Part shown: positions 8,756-17,640 of the stretch, piece by piece
How positions within the stretch are numbered: position 1 is the stretch's first letter
Layout of the letters: every line of letters starts with the position of its first letter
Source of the DNA: Variovorax sp. OV329
Lineage (GTDB): Bacteria > Pseudomonadota > Gammaproteobacteria > Burkholderiales > Burkholderiaceae_C
Assembly: GCF_900114785.1 (NCBI RefSeq)
Contig: NZ_FOUG01000006.1
Location: forward strand, 62,001 to 126,000
Length of the DNA: 64,000 nucleotides
Direction: 5' to 3'
Position numbers and translations under genes: made by a program
Notes under the pieces: generated by a model
The model's input: the letters and a program-made list of their open reading frames with translations, nothing else
Database searches by the model: none
Told to the model about the DNA's origin: nothing

Positions 8756-9631
8756 ATGTCCATCTCCATGCCCGCCTTGCTCAGCCAGCTCCTCCTGGGG
8801 CTGGTCAACGGCTCGTTCTACGCGATCCTGAGCCTGGGGCTGGCGGTGATCTTCGGCCTGCTCAACGTCATCAACTTCGCACACGGGGCGCTGTTCATGT
8901 TCGGCGCCGTGCTGACGTGGATGGGGATGAACTACTTCGAGGTGAACTACTGGGTGATGCTGGTGGTGGCGCCAGTGATCGTGGGTGTGTTCGGCATGCT
9001 GATCGAGCGGCTGCTGCTGCGCTGGATCTACAAGCTGGACCACCTCTACGGCCTCCTGCTCACGCTGGGCCTCACATTGCTGATCGAGGGCGTGCTGCGC
9101 TCGATCTACGGCGTCTCGGGCCTCGCCTATGACACGCCCGAGCCGCTCAACAGCGCCACCAACCTGGGCTTCATGGTGCTGCCCAACTACCGCGCCTGGG
9201 TGGTGGTGGCTTCGCTGGTGGTGTGCTTCGCCACCTGGTTCCTGATCGAGAAGACGCGCATCGGTGCCTACCTGCGCGCCGGCACCGAGAACCCGCGCCT
9301 GGTCGAGGCCTTCGGCGTCAACGTGCCGCTGATGATCACGCTGACCTACGGCTTCGGCGTGGCGCTGGCTGCCTTCGCGGGCGTGCTGGCGGCGCCGGTG
9401 ATCCAGATCTCGCCGCTCATGGGGCAGAACCTGATCATCGTGGTGTTCGCGGTGGTGGTGATCGGCGGCATGGGCTCGATCCTGGGCGCCATCCTCACCG
9501 GCCTCGGGCTGGGCGTCATCGAGGGCTTCACCAAGGTGTTCTACCCCGAGGCATCTTCCACCGTGGTGTTCGTGATCATGGTCATCGTGCTGCTGATCCG
9601 GCCGGCCGGTCTGTTCGGCAAAGAAAAATAA
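8756..9631 (+). CDS. LivH-type ABC importer permease (cluster 1)
   Basis: This 291-residue inner-membrane permease has about eight hydrophobic segments. Family motifs include the N-terminal GLVNGSFYAILSLGLAVIFG followed by NFAHGA, and a C-terminal VVIGGMGSILGA loop that contacts the ATPases. It pairs with the LivM-type permease encoded 10 bp downstream to form the translocation path of importer cluster 1. The start lies 43 bp after the binding-protein stop. Confidence 0.9.
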   Translation: MSISMPALLSQLLLGLVNGSFYAILSLGLAVIFGLLNVINFAHGALFMFGAVLTWMGMNYFEVNYWVMLVVAPVIVGVFGMLIERLLLRWIYKLDHLYGLLLTLGLTLLIEGVLRSIYGVSGLAYDTPEPLNSATNLGFMVLPNYRAWVVVASLVVCFATWFLIEKTRIGAYLRAGTENPRLVEAFGVNVPLMITLTYGFGVALAAFAGVLAAPVIQISPLMGQNLIIVVFAVVVIGGMGSILGAILTGLGLGVIEGFTKVFYPEASSTVVFVIMVIVLLIRPAGLFGKEK

Positions 9632-9641
9632 GGCCGGCACG

Positions 9642-10628
9642 ATGAACAACCGCTACGCCATCCCGCTTTACCTGCTTCTTCTTCTCGCCCTGGTGCTGGC
9701 GCCCTTCGCCGGCGCCTACCCGGTGTTCGTGATGAAGCTGTTGTGCTTCGCGCTCTTCGCCTGCGCCTTCAACCTGCTGCTGGGCTTCACCGGCCTGCTG
9801 TCCTTCGGCCATGCGGCCTTCCTGGGCGGCTCGGCCTACGTGGCCGGCCACGCGATGAAGATCTGGGGCCTCACGCCCGAGCTGGGCCTGCTGCTGGGCA
9901 CCGCCACCGGTGCGCTGCTGGGCTGGCTGTTCGGCGTGCTGGCCATCCGCCGCCAGGGCATCTACTTCGCCATGATCACCCTGGCGCTGGCGCAGATGGT
10001 CTTCTTCGTCGCGCTGCAGGCCAAGTTCACCGGTGGCGAGGACGGCCTGCAGGCCGTGCCGCGCGGCAAGCTCTTCGGCGTGATCGACCTCGCCAACGAC
10101 CTCACGATGTACTACGTGACGCTGGTGGTCGTGGTCGCGGCCTTCCTGGTCATCGCTCGCACCATCCACTCGCCCTTCGGCCAGGTGCTCAAGGGCATCA
10201 AGGAGAACGAGCCGCGCGCCCTTTCGCTCGGCTACGACGTCTCGCGCTTCAAGCTGCTGGCCTTCGTGATCTCGGCCGCGCTCTCGGGGCTGGCAGGTTC
10301 GCTCAAGACCCTGGTGCTGGGCTTTGCGACGCTGACCGACGTGCACTGGTCCTCGTCGGGATCGGTGATCCTGATGACATTGCTGGGCGGCCTGGGCACG
10401 CTGTCGGGGCCCATCGTCGGCGCCGCCATCGTGGTGGCGCTGGAGAACAAGATCGGCGAACTCGGCCATCTGCTGGCGCGCATCACCACCGTGGACTGGT
10501 TCAACACGCTGGGCGAGTCGGTGACCATGGTCACGGGCCTGATCTTCGTCATCTGCGTGCTGGCCTTCAGGCGCGGCGTGATGGGCGAGGTGATCGCATT
10601 CGTCGACCGGCATCGCGGCCGCCGTTGA
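9642..10628 (+). CDS. LivM-type ABC importer permease (cluster 1)
   Basis: This 328-residue permease has the LivM hallmark NLLLGFTGLLSFGHAAFLG near residues 43-62 and the coupling-loop region around residues 150-205 (HSPFGQVLKGIKENEPRA). It completes importer cluster 1 with LivH, two ATPases and the binding protein encoded upstream on the same strand. The basic C-terminus ends with HRGRR. No hairpin terminator is obvious downstream. Confidence 0.9.
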   Translation: MNNRYAIPLYLLLLLALVLAPFAGAYPVFVMKLLCFALFACAFNLLLGFTGLLSFGHAAFLGGSAYVAGHAMKIWGLTPELGLLLGTATGALLGWLFGVLAIRRQGIYFAMITLALAQMVFFVALQAKFTGGEDGLQAVPRGKLFGVIDLANDLTMYYVTLVVVVAAFLVIARTIHSPFGQVLKGIKENEPRALSLGYDVSRFKLLAFVISAALSGLAGSLKTLVLGFATLTDVHWSSSGSVILMTLLGGLGTLSGPIVGAAIVVALENKIGELGHLLARITTVDWFNTLGESVTMVTGLIFVICVLAFRRGVMGEVIAFVDRHRGRR

Positions 10629-10698
10629 GCTTCTGCAGCTCATTGCCCCGGGCGCGGCCAGCGTCTACAGTGCGCCCTTTCCTTCGTGGAGTGGGCGC

Positions 10699-11097
10699 AT
10701 GACGACTGTGGTGGCAGAGGGCAGCTTCAACGCGGAGATCAAGCCGCAAGCCGATCCGGCAGCGGCCGATGGCGTCAGTCTGGGGCGCCTGTCGCTGGAC
10801 AAGCGCTTCGAGGGCGACCTGGTGGCCACCGGCCAGGGGCAAATGCTCACGGCCATGACGCCGGTGCAGGGTTCGGCCGGCTACGTGGCCATCGAGCGCA
10901 TCACCGGCACGCTGCACGGCAAGCAGGGCAGTTTCGTGTTCCAGCACACCGGCACCATGACGCGTGGGGCGCAACAGTTGTCGATCACGGTCGTTCCCGA
11001 CTCAGGCACCGGCGAGCTGGCCGGCTTGTCGGGCAGCTTCAGGCTGCAGATCGTGGACGGCCGGCATCTCTACACGTTCGAGTACCAGTTGCCCTGA
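10699..11097 (+). CDS. DUF3224 family protein
   Basis: This 132-residue protein has no signal peptide or membrane segment. Its layout, with an N-terminal beta-rich VAEGSFNAEIKP, a central G-YVAIERITGTLHGKQGSFVFQH and a C-terminal SGSFRLQIVDGRHLYTFEY, matches DUF3224 proteins, which form a small closed beta-barrel resembling allene oxide cyclase. The biochemical function is unknown. It sits between importer cluster 1 and a membrane methyltransferase gene, with an 11-bp gap to the latter. Confidence 0.85.
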   Translation: MTTVVAEGSFNAEIKPQADPAAADGVSLGRLSLDKRFEGDLVATGQGQMLTAMTPVQGSAGYVAIERITGTLHGKQGSFVFQHTGTMTRGAQQLSITVVPDSGTGELAGLSGSFRLQIVDGRHLYTFEYQLP

Positions 11098-11107
11098 AGC
11101 TCCGGCC

Positions 11108-11581
11108 ATGTTCTGGCAGGCGCTCCTCGCCTTCCTGGCCATGCCGGCGCTGGTGGCCTTCGCGATTCCAGCCGGCTGGCTGTGGCTTCACCAGGAATGG
11201 CAGCTGGCGCATCCCTGGGGCTTGCCGGTCTGCCTGACGGGCGTCGTCGGCCTGCTGTGGTGCGTGCGGGACTTCTACGTGCTGGGCAAGGGCACGCTGG
11301 CGCCCTGGGCACCGCCGCAGAAGCTGGTGGTGCGGGGGCTGTACCGCTTCAGCCGCAATCCCATGTATGTCTCGGTCGTGCTGGTGCTGCTGGGCTGGGC
11401 GATCAGCTTTGGCGCGCGCGCGCTCTTCGGCTATGCGCTCATCGTGGCTACGGCCTTCCACTTTCGTGTCGTGTGGGGCGAGGAGCCGTGGCTGGCAAGC
11501 ACGCACGGCGAGCAGTGGGCGGCGTACGCAAGGCGGGTACCGCGCTGGTTCGGCCGCACGCGAGCCTCGCGCCGAGGCTAG
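11108..11581 (+). CDS. Isoprenylcysteine methyltransferase-like membrane protein
   Basis: This 157-residue integral membrane protein has four hydrophobic stretches and the ICMT/PEMT-type motif GLYRFSRNPMYVS (about residues 79-91). The C-terminal EEPWL...GEQWAAYARRVPRW contains the paired glutamates seen in S-adenosylmethionine-dependent membrane methyltransferases of this fold. The bacterial substrate is unknown; it could be a phospholipid or an isoprenoid-like acceptor. The frame is open upstream into the DUF3224 gene, but ATG 11108 gives the canonical length. Its stop overlaps the stop of the convergent gene. Confidence 0.8.
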   Translation: MFWQALLAFLAMPALVAFAIPAGWLWLHQEWQLAHPWGLPVCLTGVVGLLWCVRDFYVLGKGTLAPWAPPQKLVVRGLYRFSRNPMYVSVVLVLLGWAISFGARALFGYALIVATAFHFRVVWGEEPWLASTHGEQWAAYARRVPRWFGRTRASRRG

Positions 11582-12666
11582 AGCTTCAGCGCCGACGCGT
11601 AGCCCGTCATCTCCAGGTAGCCGCGGCCCAAGGGCTGCCCGCGCTCGTCGAGCAGGTCGCTCACGCCTTCCCAGTAGATGGTGCCGGTGGAGCCCCGGCT
11701 GTCCAGTTCCTGGTCGTCGAGCAGTGAACGCACCGTGAACTTTCCGGCGGGCGTCGCCAGCGTCCATTCGACCGGGTAGGTAGCGCGCGATGACGGGCTG
11801 GTCCAGCGGCGCACGGGCTCGAAGCGCACATCGTCCTGCGAGAACACGCGCAGCTCGCCGCCCTTGCTGCGCCAGGAGCCGCCGGCCCACAGCGCCTGCC
11901 CGCTGCGGTCGCGCAGGCGGAAGGCGGTGAGGGCACTGCCGTCGTGCAAATTCATGCCGATCCAGTCCCAGCCCACCGCCTGCGCCGACATGATGGTCTC
12001 GCTCCATTCGTGGTCCAGCCAAGCGCGGCCCTGCCTGACGGTGATTTCCTGACCCTGGAATCCGACACGGCCCTGCACCTGCAACTGCGGTTCGCTGTAG
12101 TAGTAGCTGGCCTCGCGGGGATCGGCGCCCTTGCGTGACAGGCCCGCGTCGCCCTGCAGCAGCACGGCCTGCGAGGGCGTGATATCCAGCGAGAGCGAGA
12201 AGTCGGCGGCGCCGACGCGGGCCGCATAGCTGCCCCCGGGCTGGCGCTTGAGCGACCAGTCGCGCAAGCGGACGTCGGTGTCGCCTTCCGATGCAAAGGC
12301 CACGCCCATGCCGGCGCGCGCGATGCGCTGGTCGTGCCACAGGTGGCGCCCCTTCAGGTCGGTCAGCGCCGCATGTGCGAAGACGACCTGGCGGGCGGCG
12401 AAGGCCGAGCGCAGGTCCTTCGCCGCGTCGATGCGCGAGCGGAAGAAGGTCACCTGGAAGCCGAAGCTGCGCGTGCCGCCGCCCGCATCGGGCGCCTCGG
12501 CGTGGCCGGTGATGTACCACCACTCGGTACGCCAGTCCGGGTGGCTGCCGAAGTCGCGGGGAAAGCGCAGCGGGCGCAGGTCCGGCATCGAGGTGTCGGC
12601 GAGCGCGCGGCCTGCCGGCGCGGCCAGTGCGGCCAGCAGGAGGGCGCGTCTTTGGATCGCGCTCAT
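11578..12666 (-). CDS. Lipocalin-like CrtC/AttH-family secreted protein
   Basis: This 362-residue protein has an N-terminal signal peptide (RRALLLAALAAPAGRALA) and the two beta-barrel-like domains of the carotenoid 1,2-hydratase/AttH family. Diagnostic patterns are RTEWWYITGH near residue 46, FGFQVTFFRSR, and WLDHEWSE near residue 210. The gene lies one base after an FtsX-like permease gene. A LolD-type ATPase gene lies further upstream, so this resembles the AttEFGH arrangement in which a lipocalin-like protein works with an FtsX-type ABC complex. Carotenoid hydration is unlikely because no carotenoid genes are nearby. The actual ligand is unknown. Confidence 0.85.
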   Translation of the reverse strand: MSAIQRRALLLAALAAPAGRALADTSMPDLRPLRFPRDFGSHPDWRTEWWYITGHAEAPDAGGGTRSFGFQVTFFRSRIDAAKDLRSAFAARQVVFAHAALTDLKGRHLWHDQRIARAGMGVAFASEGDTDVRLRDWSLKRQPGGSYAARVGAADFSLSLDITPSQAVLLQGDAGLSRKGADPREASYYYSEPQLQVQGRVGFQGQEITVRQGRAWLDHEWSETIMSAQAVGWDWIGMNLHDGSALTAFRLRDRSGQALWAGGSWRSKGGELRVFSQDDVRFEPVRRWTSPSSRATYPVEWTLATPAGKFTVRSLLDDQELDSRGSTGTIYWEGVSDLLDERGQPLGRGYLEMTGYASALKL

Positions 12667-12667
12667 C

Positions 12668-15244
12668 TCACCAGTCCTCCTTCACCGCCATCACCGCGTC
12701 GCGCCCCGCGGCCGCGCGCCCGGCCAGCCAGGCGGTGAGCGTGCCGGCCACCAGCACCGCAGCGCACAGCAGCGACAGGCGCAGCCAGGGGATCATCAGG
12801 TCCATGGTCCAGTGAAAGCTCTGCGGGTTGACCACGTGCACCAGGATCAGCGCCACCCCCAGCCCCAGAGACAGGCCCGCAAGCGCGCCGATGGCAGTCC
12901 ACGCCATGCCTTCGCCCGCCACCACGCGCAGGATCTGGCCACGGGTGAAGCCCAGGTGCGCGAGCAGGCCGAACTCCTTGCGCCGCGCCAGCACCTGCGC
13001 GCTGAAACTGGCCGCGATGCCGAACAGGCCGATGGCGATGGCCACCGCCTGCAGCCAGTAAGTCACGGCAAAGCTGCGGTCGAAGATGCGCAGCGAGTTG
13101 GCGCGGATGGCACCTACCGAGGCGAACTCCACCAACTCGCCGCTGCCCAGGCGCTGCTGCGCCAGCGCCCGGATCGCCGTCTGCACCTCGCCTTCCTGCG
13201 TGCCCGGCGCAAGCTGCAGCGAGATGTCGCTCACGCCCCGCTCGCCAGTGAGGCGCTCGAAGTCGCGCGAATCCATGGTGATGGCGCCGAACTGCCGCAC
13301 GTAGTCGCGCCACACGCCGGCCACGAAGAAGCGCGGCGCCGTCGTGCCCTCGGCCGCGAAGGCGCGCGTCAGCGGCTCGAAGGTCTGGCCGGGCTTGGCG
13401 CCATACAGGTCCACGACGGCCTCGCTCACATAGATGCCGATGTCCCCCGGCGGCACCGCAACCGCCTCGCCCACCAGCGGCAGGCTGCGCGCCGGATCGC
13501 CGTTGTCGAAGCTGCGCGAGATGAGCGTGAGCGCGGGTCGGCTGCTGTCGAGCAGCAGCGCCCGCGTGCGCAGCGTGCCCACGCTCTTCACGCCAGGCAC
13601 CTGCGCGACGGCCTGCACGAAGTCGGGCTCGAAGGAGGCTGAATCCAGGGCGCCTGCCGCGCTGTTGCCGCTGCCGGCGGTACGCGCGTAGAGTTGCGCG
13701 GGCAGCACCGCGTCCAGCCAGCGCGATACAGATTCGCGAAAGCTCGCCACCATCACCGTGAGCGCCACCGCCAGGCTGAGTGCGGCCACCACGCCGCTCA
13801 CTGCAACGGCTGCGTTGCCGCGCATGCGGCGTGCGCGCTCCACCGCCAGCATGGGCAGCACGCTGCGCGAGGCCGCGCGCGCGAGCCGGTCGTAGAGCGC
13901 GCCGATCAGCACCGGCAAGGTGGTGATGCCGCCCACCAGCAGCAGTCCCACCGCGAGGTAGGCCGCGATGGGCACGCCGAAGATCGGCGGCGCCAGGGCC
14001 AGCAGCGCGCCCGCCACCATCAGCGCCAGCCCCATCCAGCGGGTGAGGGCCGTGCCGGGCGCCGTGCCGGTGGCGCCCAGTCCCTTGAGCGTGCTCGCCT
14101 CGGGCATGGCCTGCGCCGCGCGTGCCGGCCACAAGCCGCCGACCAGCGCTGCCGCGAGGCCCAGCGCGGCGTAGAGCAAGGCGGCCCCATGGCTCCAGTG
14201 CAGCGAAGGCGCCACGCCCGGGAAGTACCCGCCACCCAGGTCACCGCTGAGCAGGCGCAGTGCCAGCGAGGCCAGGGCCGTGCCCAGCGCGATGCCGGCC
14301 AGGCTGCCCGCCAGCCCCAGCACACCCGATTCCAGCAGGATGAGTTGCAGGCGCTGGCGCGGTGTGAGGCCCAGCACGCCCAGCAGCGCGAACTGCTGCG
14401 CCCGCTTGGCCACGCCCAGCGAGAGCACCGAGAACACCAGGAAGGCGCCCGTGAACAGCGCGACCAGCGCCAGCACCGTGAGGTTGACGCGGTAGGCACG
14501 CGAAAGATTGCTGACCCGTTGCGCCGCGTCGCCCGGCTCGACCAGGCGCAAGCCGCTGGGCCAGCCGGCCGACTGGTCCAGCGAGCGCGCGAAGGCCGCG
14601 CGGTCCACCCCGGGCTGCAGGCGGATGTCGATGCGGCTGAGCTGCCCGATGCGGCCGAACAGGTCCTGCGCCGCGCCGATGTCCATCACCGCGAGCGCGC
14701 CGCCACCGGCCGCCACGCTGCCGGCCACGGCGAGGCTGTGCGTCTGTGTGCCGGCCTGGATGCGGACGTCGCGCGCATCGGTGCCTGCTGCAGAGCGGGC
14801 TGCGGCGTTGAGAAAGACCTGGCCCGGCGAGAACAGCGCCAGGCGGTCCACACCCTCGGCCGCCTGCGGCATCAGCGCGGGCGCGATCTCCGGCAGCACC
14901 AGGCTGTCCACGCCAAGCACCCGAAGCGGCACGCGCTGCGTGGTGCCGGCGAGCAGCTGCACCTGCGTCTCTAGCACGGGGCTGGCCAGCTTCACCTGCG
15001 GATGCGTGGCGATGCGGGCGAAAAGCTGCTCGTCGAAGCCGCCCTGCGCGGCGCGCAGCTCCAGGTCGGGCTGGCCGTTGACCGAGCGCACCGCGCTGGC
15101 AAATTCGTCGAGTGCGGAAGCATTGGTGAGCTGCACCGAGAAGGCCAGTGCCACGCCCAGCATCACCGCCACCACGGCCGCGGCATTGCGCCAGGGGTGG
15201 TGGCGCAGTTCACGCCAGGAGAAGCTTCGGAGCAGGGCCAGCAT
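12668..15244 (-). CDS. Large FtsX-like ABC permease (AttF/G- or YbbP-like)
   Basis: This 858-residue permease has an N-terminal membrane anchor, a large extracytoplasmic domain (about residues 45-240), and a first FtsX block of helices around residues 255-410. A second extracytoplasmic domain follows (about 510-720), then a second FtsX block at the C-terminus. This double-FtsX layout matches YbbP/AttFG-type mechanotransmission exporters rather than importers. The expected partner ATPase is encoded at 16969-17640 on the same strand, but the sigma/DGPF pair lies between them. The gene is followed after one base by the AttH-like gene. Confidence 0.9.
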   Translation of the reverse strand: MLALLRSFSWRELRHHPWRNAAAVVAVMLGVALAFSVQLTNASALDEFASAVRSVNGQPDLELRAAQGGFDEQLFARIATHPQVKLASPVLETQVQLLAGTTQRVPLRVLGVDSLVLPEIAPALMPQAAEGVDRLALFSPGQVFLNAAARSAAGTDARDVRIQAGTQTHSLAVAGSVAAGGGALAVMDIGAAQDLFGRIGQLSRIDIRLQPGVDRAAFARSLDQSAGWPSGLRLVEPGDAAQRVSNLSRAYRVNLTVLALVALFTGAFLVFSVLSLGVAKRAQQFALLGVLGLTPRQRLQLILLESGVLGLAGSLAGIALGTALASLALRLLSGDLGGGYFPGVAPSLHWSHGAALLYAALGLAAALVGGLWPARAAQAMPEASTLKGLGATGTAPGTALTRWMGLALMVAGALLALAPPIFGVPIAAYLAVGLLLVGGITTLPVLIGALYDRLARAASRSVLPMLAVERARRMRGNAAVAVSGVVAALSLAVALTVMVASFRESVSRWLDAVLPAQLYARTAGSGNSAAGALDSASFEPDFVQAVAQVPGVKSVGTLRTRALLLDSSRPALTLISRSFDNGDPARSLPLVGEAVAVPPGDIGIYVSEAVVDLYGAKPGQTFEPLTRAFAAEGTTAPRFFVAGVWRDYVRQFGAITMDSRDFERLTGERGVSDISLQLAPGTQEGEVQTAIRALAQQRLGSGELVEFASVGAIRANSLRIFDRSFAVTYWLQAVAIAIGLFGIAASFSAQVLARRKEFGLLAHLGFTRGQILRVVAGEGMAWTAIGALAGLSLGLGVALILVHVVNPQSFHWTMDLMIPWLRLSLLCAAVLVAGTLTAWLAGRAAAGRDAVMAVKEDW

Positions 15245-15264
15245 GCGTTCGATGATGCGCCGAT

Positions 15265-16509
15265 TCAGCGCAGCCGCCGTGCAGCGGCTTCGAGGTAGGC
15301 ACGCACCGCCGGCTGTGCAGTGAGGCCACCCGCGCGCGCATAGGCAGAGCGCGCCTCGTCAATGCGGCCGCAGGCGCCCAGCAGGTGCGCGCGTGCCGCC
15401 CAGCAAGGCTGGTAGCTCGCCACCTGGGCGGCGTCGATCGCATCCAGCGCCTGCAGTCCCGCGGCCGGGCCATCCGCCGTGGCCAGGGCACAGGCGCGGC
15501 TCACCTGGGCTCCGATGCTGGGGCGCAGTGCCAGCAGGCCGTCGTAGAGCGCCACCAGCGCCGCGGGCGGCACGGGCATGCCCAGGCGGCGCTGCGTATG
15601 GGCCGACTGGATCGCGGCCTCGAGCTGGTAGGCGCCCAGCGCGCCGAAGGCGGCCGCCTGCGCCAGCTGCGCCTCGGCCTCGATGCGCATGCCGTCGTTC
15701 CAGTGCGCCGGGTCCTGCGCATCGAGCGGCACGTAGGCACCTTGCGCGTCGCGCCGGGCCTGCGCCCGGCTCTCGCAGAAGAGCATCAGCGCCAGCAGGC
15801 CGCGCGGCTCGGGTTCGCCGGGCATCAGCGCACAAAGGATGCGGCCCAGCTCGATGGCTTCCAGCGTGAGCCCGCGATGGCTGGCGTCGGCGCCGTCCAC
15901 GTCGTCCCAGCCGGTGCCGTAGGCGGCATAGATGCCGTCCAGCACGTCCTGCAGGCGCTGGGGCAGGTCCTCGGCGCGCGGGTATTCGAAGCCGATGCCC
16001 GCGGCGCGGATGCGCGACTTGGCGCGCACCAGGCGCTGGCCCAGCGTGGCGGGCGCGACCAGGAAGGCGTTGGCGATGCGGGCCGCGTCCAGACCCAGCA
16101 CGGTCTGCAGCATCAGCGGCGCACGTGCCGCGCCGTCGATGGCCGGATGCGCACAGACGAAGAGCAGGCGCAGGCGCTCGTCGGGAACGGCGGCGCCGCC
16201 CTCGGCCTCGCCCTCCACGGCCTGTGCCAGCACCTGCAGGCTGTGCACCGCGGCGTCCTGCACCTGGGCATGGCGCCAGGCATCCAGGCGTCGATGGCGC
16301 GCCACCTGCAGCAGCCAGGCCTCGGGGCGATCGGGGATGCCTTCGCGCGGCCAGCGTTCGAGTGCGCGCTCGAAGGCATCGTGCAGCGCGTCTTCCGAGG
16401 CCGCGATGTCGTGCGTGCGCGCCGACAGGATGGCCAGCAGCCGACCGTAGGACTGCCGCGCCGCCTGCTCGGCGCTGCGGTGCGCGGCTTCGCGGCCGTC
16501 TTGCGTCAC
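15265..16509 (-). CDS. ECF42-type RNA polymerase sigma factor with C-terminal helical extension
   Basis: This 414-residue sigma factor has region 2 at about residues 15-75 (DIAASEDALHDAFERALERWP, then AWLLQVARHRRLDAWRH). A sigma-4-like helix-turn-helix follows near residues 130-165 (ARIANAFLVAPATLGQRLVRAKSRIRAAG), and then about 240 residues of TPR-like helices. That extension and the adjacent DGPF/YciI gene are the hallmarks of the ECF42 group, which lacks a classical anti-sigma factor. GTG 16509 overlaps the stop of the DGPF gene (GTGA), fixing the start; the frame is open further upstream. Its target promoters are not visible here. Confidence 0.88.
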   Translation of the reverse strand: MTQDGREAAHRSAEQAARQSYGRLLAILSARTHDIAASEDALHDAFERALERWPREGIPDRPEAWLLQVARHRRLDAWRHAQVQDAAVHSLQVLAQAVEGEAEGGAAVPDERLRLLFVCAHPAIDGAARAPLMLQTVLGLDAARIANAFLVAPATLGQRLVRAKSRIRAAGIGFEYPRAEDLPQRLQDVLDGIYAAYGTGWDDVDGADASHRGLTLEAIELGRILCALMPGEPEPRGLLALMLFCESRAQARRDAQGAYVPLDAQDPAHWNDGMRIEAEAQLAQAAAFGALGAYQLEAAIQSAHTQRRLGMPVPPAALVALYDGLLALRPSIGAQVSRACALATADGPAAGLQALDAIDAAQVASYQPCWAARAHLLGACGRIDEARSAYARAGGLTAQPAVRAYLEAAARRLR

Positions 16510-16862
16510 ATCTTCGACGGGTTGAACAGGGGCCGCAGCTCCACGCCGCCGGTGGCCGCGCAGGGGGCGCGCGCCGCCCATTCCAGCGCGGCGTCCAGGT
16601 TGGCCACGTCGAGCAGCACGTAGCCGCCCAACTGCTCCTTGGTGTCGGCGAAGGGACCGTCCTGCACCTGGCGCTTGTCGCCGCGGATGCGCAGCGAGGT
16701 GCCGGTCAGCGGGCCTTGCAGGCCGTTGCCGCCGCGCATGACGCCTGCTTCCTGCATGGCGCCGATGTAGGACAGCCAACTGCCGAACTGCGCCTGGGCC
16801 TGCGGGGTTTCGCGGCGGGCGAAGTCTTCCTGCGTTTCGTAGAACATCATGAGGTATTCCAT
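16506..16862 (-). CDS. DGPF/YciI-family protein paired with ECF sigma factor
   Basis: This 118-residue ferredoxin-fold protein begins MEYLMMFYE and carries the eponymous motif QDGPFADTKEQLGGY in the middle. ATG 16862 is preceded by AAGGAG at proper spacing. DGPF proteins are regularly encoded next to ECF42 sigma factors and are thought to be part of their output or sensing, but their biochemical activity is not settled. Translation is coupled to the sigma gene by a GTGA overlap. Confidence 0.88.
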   Translation of the reverse strand: MEYLMMFYETQEDFARRETPQAQAQFGSWLSYIGAMQEAGVMRGGNGLQGPLTGTSLRIRGDKRQVQDGPFADTKEQLGGYVLLDVANLDAALEWAARAPCAATGGVELRPLFNPSKM

Positions 16863-16968
16863 GACGGGACTCCTTGTTTCCTCGTGCTTCGAGGGATGCC
16901 GAGCAAGATCGCTCGACCCAATGACGGCTGGCGGCGCGCCATTTCGACAATTTTCCTGTGCGTGACCT

Positions 16969-17640
16969 TCAACCCTGCGCGATGCCGTCGGCGCGCAGGT
17001 GCAGCACGCGGTCGGCGCGCGCCGCCGCTGCCTCGGAATGGGTGACCAGCACCAGCGATGCGCCATGTTCGCGCGTTTGCAGCGTGAGCAGTTCCATCAC
17101 CTTGGCGGCCGTGGCCGGATCGAGGTTGCCGGTGGGCTCGTCGGCCAGCAGCAGGGCGGGCCGGTGCACCAGCGCCCGCGCGATGGCCACGCGCTGCAGC
17201 TGCCCGCCGCTGAGCTGCTGCGGCAGGCGTTCGCCGGTTCCGGCCAGGCCCACGGCCGCCAGCATCCGTGCCACGCGCGCATCGTCGCGCTTGCCCTGCA
17301 GCATGAGCGGCAGGGCGATGTTCTGCGCCACGTCCAGGTGCGGCAGTACGTGGAAGGCCTGGAACACGAAGCCCACCTTCAGTCGACGCCAGATGGCGCG
17401 CTGCTCGCCGTCCAGGGCGCCGAGTTCGACGCCTTCGTGGGTGATGGTGCCGTCGTCCCAGTGGTCCAGGGCCGCCATGCAGTTGAGCAGCGTGGACTTG
17501 CCCACGCCGGATTCGCCCACGATGGCGATGAATTCGCCGGGCGCGACGTCGAGGGACACATTGCTGAACACCGCCGTCTCGCCATAGTGCTTGGCCAGGG
17601 AGCGGACCGAGAGGCCTTGCCTTGTCGGTGCGCTGCTCAT
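16969..17640 (-). CDS. LolD/AttE-type ABC ATPase
   Basis: This 223-residue ATPase belongs to the MacB/LolD/FtsE class. It has Walker [10 protein letters not shown], a class-typical [17 protein letters not shown]-loop, signature [15 protein letters not shown], Walker [13 protein letters not shown], and H-loop VTHS. It would energise the FtsX-like permease encoded at 12668-15244. ATG 17640 overlaps the miaA stop (ATGA), which supports this start over an ATG 9 bp upstream inside miaA. A 106-bp gap separates it from the DGPF gene, the site where the sigma/DGPF pair interrupts the transporter set. Confidence 0.9.
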   Translation of the reverse strand: MSSAPTRQGLSVRSLAKHYGETAVFSNVSLDVAPGEFIAIVGESGVGKSTLLNCMAALDHWDDGTITHEGVELGALDGEQRAIWRRLKVGFVFQAFHVLPHLDVAQNIALPLMLQGKRDDARVARMLAAVGLAGTGERLPQQLSGGQLQRVAIARALVHRPALLLADEPTGNLDPATAAKVMELLTLQTREHGASLVLVTHSEAAAARADRVLHLRADGIAQG

